A DNA stretch of 11,148 nucleotides. Origin: JAWLCG01 sp041687295 (GTDB lineage Bacteria; Planctomycetota; Phycisphaerae; SM23-33; FEN-1343). A program made the position numbers and the translations under genes. Location: positions 1 through 11,148 of the forward strand of contig JAWLCG010000146.1 of the NCBI GenBank assembly GCA_041687295.1, given 5' to 3'. The notes below the pieces were generated by a model. It saw only the letters and a program-made list of their open reading frames with translations, was not told the origin of the DNA and searched no databases. Shown piece by piece: positions 7,314 through 11,148 of the stretch (positions are counted from its first letter, which is position 1; every line of letters begins with the position of its first letter).

Positions 7314-8851
7314 TTCACCGGGTCGGTGAAGGGCGAGCTTTCGAAGCGGCAGTCGGGCTCGGTGACGCGGGGGTCATCTTGCCGGCGCAGCTCGGCCATC
7401 AGCTGTTCGCTGAGGTGCCGGCGGACCGGGGCGTACTTGGGGTCCTCGGCGAGGTTGTGCATATAGTCGGGGTCGGTCCGCAGGTCGTAGAGCTCCTCGG
7501 CGGGGAACTTGCCGAAGCCCATCTCGAACAGCTGCCGCACCCGCTCCTCGGCGCGGTGGTGGACCATCCAGGCCTTGCTGGGCCCGGCGTCCAGGTCCGG
7601 GTAGGCCACGAAGGTGTCCCACTGGAGCTTCTCGAAGGGCGGCGGATCGGTCGTCGGGTCGTCCAGGCCCTTGGGGTCGCCCATGGGCCAGCGGTCGGGG
7701 GCGAAGTTGCGGATGTAGAGGTAGTCGCCCGTCCGCAGCGCCCGCTGGGGGTAGGGCAGGTTGCCCTCGCGGGCGGCTGCGACGTGGCGCTCCCGGCCCA
7801 TGACGACGAAGGTGCGGTCGGCCTCGACCTGGCCCGAGGCGCCCGACTCCAGCAGCGGCATCAGGCTGCGGGCGGTCATGCCGGGGTCGGGCTCTTCGCC
7901 GGCGGCCTCGAGGAACGTCGGGGCCAGGTCCATGATGTTCACCAGGTCGTCCACCACCCGCCCGGCCGGGATCCGCCCGGGCAGCCTGGCCGCCAGGGCG
8001 GTTCGACAGCCGATGTCGTACAGGTTGCACTTGGCGCGGGGGAAGCCGGGAATGCCGTGGTCGCCGCTGACGACGATGAGCGTGTTGTCCAGCTCGCCCA
8101 TCGCCTCCAGGCGGCTCAGCAGCACGCCCAGGCCCGCGTCGTAGGCCATCGCCTCGCCGAGGTAGTCGGCCACGTCCTCGCGGACCTCGTGCACGTCGGG
8201 CAGGAAGGCGGGCAGTCGGCCCTGCAGCGCGTCGGGCTCCAGGTGCCACAGGGCCTTGCCGCTGCCGCGCTCCCAGGTGCGGTGTGTGTTGGTCGGGCCC
8301 CACCAGTAGCAGAACGGCGCCCCCTCGGGCCGGTCGGCCAGGAAGGCGTCGAAGTTGCCCGCCACCTCGTCGTACAGGGCCTGCTTGGCGGCCTCGACGC
8401 CGCCCAGCTCGGCCGCGTGCTCGGTGACCCAGTGGCTGAAACGCCCGAAGTTCACGCCGGCCGGCACGTAGCTCGTCCGCTTGCCGCCGTAGGGGGCATT
8501 GGCCGGCTGGCCCGGGCCCCAGGCCTTGTACGTGAAGCCGATGTGGTAGCCCCCCTGCTCCAGGATCAGCGGGTAGCTCGGGATGCTCTGGTCCCACAGG
8601 GCCCCCTGCAGGATCGCCCCGCGCCCCGTCTGCCAGAAGTAGCGGCCCGACAAGACCGAGCTGCGGCACGGCGTGCACGACGGGGCCGGCACGAACGCCC
8701 GGGTGAAGACCACGCCTTCGCTGGCCACGCGGTCGAAGTTGGGCGTGCGGACCAGGGCGTTGGGCGTGTCGCCGCCGTCCAGGGCGTTGTAGATACTGGC
8801 GTATCGGCCCCAGTCGTCGGCGAAGGCGAAGAGGATATTCGGACGCTTCAT
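7310..8851 (-). CDS. Sulfatase, Cys-type, sulfamidase-like branch
   Basis: A 513-residue sulfatase hydrolysing sulfate esters or N-sulfate. The formylglycine site C-x-P-x-R is C59-T-P-C-R63, so C59 should be matured by a formylglycine-generating enzyme. The N-terminal metal site is ADDWG (D12, D13); the second metal site is SGDHGIPGFP (262-271, D264 and H265), followed by K274 and NLYDIG (276-281), then MDLAPTFLEAAG (307-318) and the C-terminal ELYDLRTDPDYMHNL (453-467). GIPGFP...NLYDIG recalls heparan N-sulfatase/sulfamidase more than arylsulfatase, an inference from memory. No signal peptide is visible, so it may be cytoplasmic or leave by another route. ATG 8851 has GGAG seven bases upstream, and PNILF directly follows, as is usual in sulfatases. 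Its TAG stop lies inside the GTAG repeat unit at 7293-7313. The gene is divergent from truB. Confidence 0.95.
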   Translation of the reverse strand: MKRPNILFAFADDWGRYASIYNALDGGDTPNALVRTPNFDRVASEGVVFTRAFVPAPSCTPCRSSVLSGRYFWQTGRGAILQGALWDQSIPSYPLILEQGGYHIGFTYKAWGPGQPANAPYGGKRTSYVPAGVNFGRFSHWVTEHAAELGGVEAAKQALYDEVAGNFDAFLADRPEGAPFCYWWGPTNTHRTWERGSGKALWHLEPDALQGRLPAFLPDVHEVREDVADYLGEAMAYDAGLGVLLSRLEAMGELDNTLIVVSGDHGIPGFPRAKCNLYDIGCRTALAARLPGRIPAGRVVDDLVNIMDLAPTFLEAAGEEPDPGMTARSLMPLLESGASGQVEADRTFVVMGRERHVAAAREGNLPYPQRALRTGDYLYIRNFAPDRWPMGDPKGLDDPTTDPPPFEKLQWDTFVAYPDLDAGPSKAWMVHHRAEERVRQLFEMGFGKFPAEELYDLRTDPDYMHNLAEDPKYAPVRRHLSEQLMAELRRQDDPRVTEPDCRFESSPFTDPVK

Positions 8852-8901
8852 TCGATCTCTCCGGTTGCGGGAAACTCGCGGGCCGTGGCACCCGTGGAAG
8901 C

Positions 8902-8930
8902 ACTCTACCGCCGCGGCGGTCCGGCGTCGA
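8902..8930 (-). promoter_or_regulatory. Weak promoter candidate of the sulfatase gene
   Basis: On the minus strand TCGACG (8925-8930), 17 bases and TAGAGT (8902-8907) each match four of six consensus bases. The leader would be about 44 bases. The match is weak in DNA this GC-rich. Confidence 0.25.
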
Positions 8931-8964
8931 GTGTGCAGGCGCCGACTCGTCGGGCGGCCAGCCC

Positions 8965-8994
8965 TTGGCGGCCGGGCCACGCGGGCGGTATGCT
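8965..8994 (+). promoter_or_regulatory. Candidate truB promoter giving a leaderless mRNA
   Basis: TTGGCG (8965-8970), an 18-base spacer and TATGCT (8989-8994) each match four of six consensus bases. The -10 box ends six bases before the ATG at 9001, so transcription would start at or next to the start codon. No Shine-Dalgarno sequence is present upstream, which agrees with a leaderless message. Confidence 0.4.
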
Positions 8995-9000
8995 GGGGCC

Positions 9001-9882
9001 ATGTTCGGATTGCTCAACGTCGCCAAGCCCACCGGCCCGACCAGTCACGACGTGGTCGCCCGCGTCCGCCGCGCGCTACCGAGGCGCACCCGGGTGGGCC
9101 ATACCGGCACGCTGGACCCCTTCGCCGCCGGCGTGCTGGTGCTGTGCATCGGCCCGGCCACCCGGTTGGCGGAGTACGTCGGCGGCCAGCCCAAGCAGTA
9201 CCTCGCCGAGGTCACCTTCGGCGCCATCAGCACCACCGACGACTCGCAGGGCGAGCTCACCCCCACCGCCGCCCCGCCGCCCCGCGAGGCCGCCCTGCGC
9301 GACGCCCTGGGACGCTTCGTCGGCGAGATCCAGCAGGTGCCGCCCGCCTACTCGGCCATCAAGGTGCAGGGCCAGCGGGCCTACAAGCTCGCCCGGCAGG
9401 AGCAGGAGGTGACGCTGGCCGCCCGGACGGTGCGGATCGACGCCGTCGAGCTGCTGGGCTACGAGGCTGGCCGGGCCCGCCTGCGGATCGACTGCGGGGG
9501 CGGCACGTACATCCGCGCCCTGGCCCGCGACCTCGGTCTCGCCCTGGGCTGCGGGGGGTACTGCTCGGCCCTGACGCGCTCGGCCGTCGGGCCCTTCACG
9601 CTGGACGACGCCCTGCCCGCCGACGCCGTCAGCCCCGAAACGATCGCCGAGCACCTCCTGCCGGCCCGGCTGGCGGTGGCCGACTGGCCCGCCGTCACGC
9701 TGGACGACCCCGCCATCGCCGACATCCGCATGGGCCGGGCCGTCGAGGCCCCCGAGCCCGCCCCGCCGCCAGGGCCGGTCGTCCTGCTCGACGGCGCCGG
9801 CACGCTGGTCGCCCTGGCCCGCCGAAGCCCCTACACCAATCGGCTGGAGCCCCAGAAGGTCTTCCCCCTCGACCAGCCGTAG
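9001..9882 (+). CDS. truB: tRNA pseudouridine(55) synthase TruB
   Basis: Isomerises uridine 55 in the T-psi-C loop of tRNAs to pseudouridine in the cytoplasm. The 293-residue protein has the full set of TruB motifs: LNVAKPTGPTSHDVV (5-19), GHTGTLDPFAAGVL (33-46) with catalytic D39, QVPPAYSAIKVQGQRAY (112-128), GGTYIRALARDLG (167-179) and LTRSAVGPF (191-199). The C-terminal 90 residues are more variable, as usual. ATG 9001 is chosen because MFGLLNVAKP aligns with the family N-terminus. A TTG-started extension to 8965 would read through the promoter candidate and adds nothing conserved. There is no Shine-Dalgarno. truB often lies near rbfA, infB or ribF; none of these is beside it here. A small zinc-ribbon gene follows after 54 bases on the same strand. 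Confidence 0.97.
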   Translation: MFGLLNVAKPTGPTSHDVVARVRRALPRRTRVGHTGTLDPFAAGVLVLCIGPATRLAEYVGGQPKQYLAEVTFGAISTTDDSQGELTPTAAPPPREAALRDALGRFVGEIQQVPPAYSAIKVQGQRAYKLARQEQEVTLAARTVRIDAVELLGYEAGRARLRIDCGGGTYIRALARDLGLALGCGGYCSALTRSAVGPFTLDDALPADAVSPETIAEHLLPARLAVADWPAVTLDDPAIADIRMGRAVEAPEPAPPPGPVVLLDGAGTLVALARRSPYTNRLEPQKVFPLDQP

Positions 9883-9936
9883 CCCCCCTGCCGCCGGCGC
9901 GTGTTGACTTCGGCCCCCCGCCGGCCAGGATTGGAC

Positions 9937-10146
9937 ATGGGGGACGTGATGTACGCCATCCTGGGAGTGCTGGCCCTGGCGATGGTCCTGGGCGTGCCGG
10001 TCGCCGGGGGGCTCTGGGCCCTGCGACGCTGCCGCCTGCACCGGCAGGACCCGGGCCCCCGCTGCCACGGCTGCGGCTACAACCTCACCGGCCTGCCCGG
10101 CGACCGCTGCCCCGAGTGCGGCCTGGCGCTCTTCGTCGGCCCGTAG
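9937..10146 (+). CDS. Small membrane-anchored zinc-ribbon protein
   Basis: A 69-residue protein with one membrane segment (about 5-28, hydrophobic from YAILGV to GGLWAL), a basic stretch (RRCRLHR, 30-36) and a C-terminal zinc ribbon: C43-x-x-C46-GYNLTGLPGDR-C58-x-x-C61-G. The CxxCGYxLxGLP...CPECG pattern is very frequent at the ends of small membrane proteins in planctomycetes; the function is unknown. The basic residues after the helix suggest the ribbon faces the cytoplasm. ATG 9937 has AGGA six bases upstream; ATG 9949, behind GGGGGA, would give a 65-residue form. It follows truB by 54 bases and may be cotranscribed. TTGACT at 9904-9909 resembles a -35 box but lacks a good -10. The TAG stop is part of a GTAG-headed palindrome. 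Confidence 0.78.
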   Translation: MGDVMYAILGVLALAMVLGVPVAGGLWALRRCRLHRQDPGPRCHGCGYNLTGLPGDRCPECGLALFVGP

Positions 10147-10176
10147 GCTGGGGCGCAGCGCCAGCGAAGCCCCACC
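10143..10176 (+). repeat. GTAG-headed imperfect palindrome overlapping the zinc-ribbon stop
   Basis: GTAG at 10143-10146 contains the TAG stop of the zinc-ribbon gene. It can fold as GCT/AGC plus GGCGC/GCGCC with a GG bulge, or with TGGGGC (10149-10154) pairing GCCCCA (10169-10174). A GTAG head and a bulged palindrome are typical of REP elements. The head matches the element at 18-48 at 12 of 13 bases. Confidence 0.5.
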
Positions 10177-10262
10177 TTCGCCTGGGCACAACGCACCCAT
10201 AGGCAAACGGTCCAGAGGGAAAATCCTTGCGGCCTGACCCTTGCGGACGGAAAATGTGGACA

Positions 10263-10375
10263 GGCCGGGCGCACCGGACCGTACGGGTCATTGAGCCGTC
10301 CTTCGGGACGAGCTCGCAACCTAGTAAGGGCTTTGACCCTTGAATGACCCAGGTCCAGCGCCCGGCCGCTTTTTT
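10263..10375 (+). ncRNA. Candidate structured RNA with terminator-like 3' end
   Basis: All stems are perfectly nested. P1a: GGCCGGGCGC (10263-10272) with GCGCCCGGCC (10358-10367), 10 bp. P1b: GGACC (10276-10280) with GGTCC (10352-10356). P1c: GGGTCATT (10285-10292) with AATGACCC (10343-10350). Inside these are P2, GAGC-CGTCC (10293-10301) with GGACG-A-GCTC (10306-10315), capped by a C(UUCG)G loop with one bulged A, and P3, AAGGG/CCCTT (10326-10330, 10337-10341). Six T (10370-10375) follow P1a after two bases. This makes a three-way junction on a long stem ending like an intrinsic terminator. UUCG and the T run favour the plus strand. I recognise no known RNA class. A simpler reading is a terminator for the convergent genes; the branching is more than that needs. 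The 5' end is unknown. Confidence 0.45.
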
Positions 10376-10412
10376 GCCGGGCTGGGGAGCGACTGGCTGC
10401 CCATCCTGATTC

Positions 10413-10433
10413 GTAGGGCGGGCAAGGCCCGCC
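10413..10433 (+). repeat. Solo GTAG-headed REP-like unit
   Basis: Matches the two arms of the REPIN-like pair at 7248-7313 at every position except the middle base of the three-base hairpin loop. GGCGGGC and GCCCGCC form the 7-bp stem. It lies in convergent intergenic DNA with no inverted partner nearby. Confidence 0.6.
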
Positions 10434-10469
10434 GCGAAGGCGCTACCGCGCCCCTGGGCCGTATGGAGT

Positions 10470-10488
10470 GCGGCGGCAACGACGCCGC
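10470..10488. repeat. Short hairpin GCGGCG/CGCCGC
   Basis: A perfect 6-bp inverted repeat with a seven-base loop (GCAACGA), flanked by GTATGGAGT on the left and TTTGGCTC on the right. The context resembles intergenic repeats I associate with related genomes, but only one copy is in this window. Confidence 0.3.
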
Positions 10489-10512
10489 TTTGGCTCCCGC
10501 GCCTGAAGAGGT

Positions 10513-10531
10513 GGCTGCATAAACCGCAGCC
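10513..10531. repeat. Short hairpin GGCTGC/GCAGCC
   Basis: A perfect 6-bp inverted repeat with a seven-base AT-rich loop (ATAAACC). No T run follows on either strand. Its role is unknown; it is one of several palindromes in this intergenic region. Confidence 0.3.
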
Positions 10532-10589
10532 CCGGCACCCGGGCGCTGGGGGAGCGACGGTACGCGGGACCTGCCGACGCCTTCGAAGA

Positions 10590-10615
10590 CCCCGGGCAAG
10601 CCCGGGGCTATCTAC
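10590..10615 (-). repeat. GTAG-headed CCCCGGGC palindrome
   Basis: On the minus strand GTAG (10615-10612) is followed after four bases by GCCCCGGGC-TT-GCCCGGGG; CCCCGGGC (10590-10597 on plus) and GCCCGGGG (10600-10607) are perfect complements, 8 bp. It lies about 50 bases beyond the stop of the second sulfatase in that gene's direction, so it could help end that transcript. The GTAG head also fits the REP-like units elsewhere in the window. Confidence 0.45.
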
Positions 10616-10661
10616 GCTGCCACGGGAGGGCCGGGCATCATCGCGGCCGTCGCTGTTCGCC

Positions 10662-11148
10662 CTACGCGCCGGCCGGCACGGGGCGGTCGGCGTCGGCGAG
10701 GGCCTCGGTCAGCTGGCGGTCGAGGGCGCGGGCGTCGGGGGTGTCGGCGTTCTCGACCGGGGCGGTCTCGGTCGGGTCGCTGGTCAGGTCGTAGAGCAGC
10801 GTGCGGTCGCCGCCGAGGCGGACGAGCTTATGCCGCCCGTCGGTGATCATGTGCCAGCCCTGGGGGGACTCCGCCCGCACGTCGGCGCCGCCCAGGCCGC
10901 TGACGGTGTACTCGCGGGGCGTGCCGAAGAGGCTGCGGGCGTCCATGTGGCCGGGCACCTCCTGGCCGACGGCCTGGAGGATGGTGGCGGCGACGTCGAT
11001 CAGCTCGACGGGCCGATCGTCCACGCGCCCGGCCTCGACGCCGGGCCCGCTGACGACCAGCGGCACGCGGCTGGACGGGTCGTGCCAGACGGCCTTGTGC
11101 CAGCGACCGTGGTCGCCGAGCATCTCGCCGTGGTCGCTGGCGAGGATG
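10662..11148 (-). CDS. Sulfatase, C-terminal part (5' end outside the window)
   Basis: The C-terminal 161 codons of a sulfatase, including the stop, open to the right edge of the window. The first visible residues, ILASDHGEMLGDHGRWHK, are the classic C-terminal metal-binding and lysine motif (D5, H6 and K18 of the fragment). SRVPLVVSGPG (26-36), VELIDVAATILQAVG (47-61), DGRHKLVR (103-110) and LLYDLTSDPTE (117-127) follow, as in choline-sulfatase/iduronate-sulfatase-like members. The formylglycine site and any signal peptide lie beyond the window. It differs clearly from the sulfatase at 7310-8851 (SDHGEMLGDHG against SGDHGIPGFP), so the two are not recent duplicates and probably have different substrates. 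The TAG stop sits in GTAGGGCG, an eight-base match to the head of the REP-like units, which may be chance. Confidence 0.95.
   Translation of the reverse strand, partial: ILASDHGEMLGDHGRWHKAVWHDPSSRVPLVVSGPGVEAGRVDDRPVELIDVAATILQAVGQEVPGHMDARSLFGTPREYTVSGLGGADVRAESPQGWHMITDGRHKLVRLGGDRTLLYDLTSDPTETAPVENADTPDARALDRQLTEALADADRPVPAGA

Larger units (their letters stand above)
10147..10661. other. Convergent intergenic region rich in palindromes
   Basis: These 515 bases between the 3' ends of the zinc-ribbon gene and the second sulfatase hold no convincing protein gene. They contain, left to right: the rest of a GTAG palindrome (to 10176); CCTTGCGG twice at a 14-base period (10225-10232, 10239-10246); the nested RNA-like structure at 10263-10375; a GTAG REP-like unit (10413-10433); hairpins at 10470-10488 and 10513-10531; and a GTAG-headed palindrome at 10590-10615. 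Near-copies of GCTGGGGAGCGAC lie at 10381-10393 and, with one extra G, at 10545-10558. Confidence 0.7.

Noticed and set aside
8965..9000. TTG-started extension of TruB by 12 codons
   Set aside because: MFGLLNVAKP matches the usual TruB N-terminus, and the extension overlaps the promoter candidate.
10340..10522. 60-codon plus-strand open frame in the convergent intergenic region
   Set aside because: It translates through the RNA-like structure's 3' end, a REP-like unit and a hairpin; no ribosome site or protein motif is seen.
10321..10599. 92-codon minus-strand open frame in the same region
   Set aside because: It runs through several palindromes, has no motif and no convincing start.
10147..10661. 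tRNA, tmRNA, RNase P, SRP or 6S RNA in the intergenic region
   Set aside because: No T-psi-C arm, anticodon arm, SRP GGAA loop or RNase P conserved segments could be found by eye; a covariance search was not possible.
7310..11148. Recent duplication of the two sulfatases
   Set aside because: Their metal-site motifs and following sequences differ strongly, and they occupy opposite sides of truB; they look like distinct subfamilies.

Overview
The window is very GC-rich and reads as chromosome of a planctomycete-type bacterium, plausibly Phycisphaerae-like; the class is an inference. Three things point there. The giant secreted protein carries an N-terminal LEPR-XLL motif, lamin-tail domains and a dockerin. 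Two different sulfatases lie within 4 kb. A small membrane protein ends in a CxxCGYNL...CPECG zinc ribbon, a pattern common in that phylum.

Layout. From the left, three minus-strand genes fill most of the first 8.9 kb. In transcription order they are a Cys-type sulfatase (7310-8851), a ThuA-fold protein (6183-7052) and a 1935-residue modular CotH-kinase/lamin-tail/dockerin protein (50-5857). The gaps of 257 and 325 bases, the separate promoter candidates and a 17-bp perfect hairpin after the ThuA gene suggest separate transcription units rather than a tight operon. Divergent from the sulfatase, truB (9001-9882) and a 69-residue zinc-ribbon membrane protein run on the plus strand. A second, unrelated sulfatase enters from the right edge on the minus strand (10662 to the window end, 5' part missing). 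This leaves a 515-base convergent intergenic region, 10147-10661.

How the genes may work together: two sulfatases and a ThuA-like protein fit catabolism of sulfated polysaccharide. The CotH protein looks like a secreted or surface scaffold with an atypical kinase domain. No sequence feature ties it directly to the sulfatases. truB is a housekeeping gene.

The most unusual material is non-coding. In the convergent region, 10263-10375 forms a fully nested, multi-branched inverted-repeat structure. It has a three-segment closing stem, a UUCG-capped hairpin, a second hairpin, and a run of six T two bases after the closing stem. It looks like an undescribed structured RNA or an elaborate terminator. 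The same region and several 3' gene ends carry GTAG-headed palindromes resembling REP/REPIN elements. In two cases the TAG of the element is the stop codon of the gene. No CRISPR array, tRNA, rRNA or transposase was seen.
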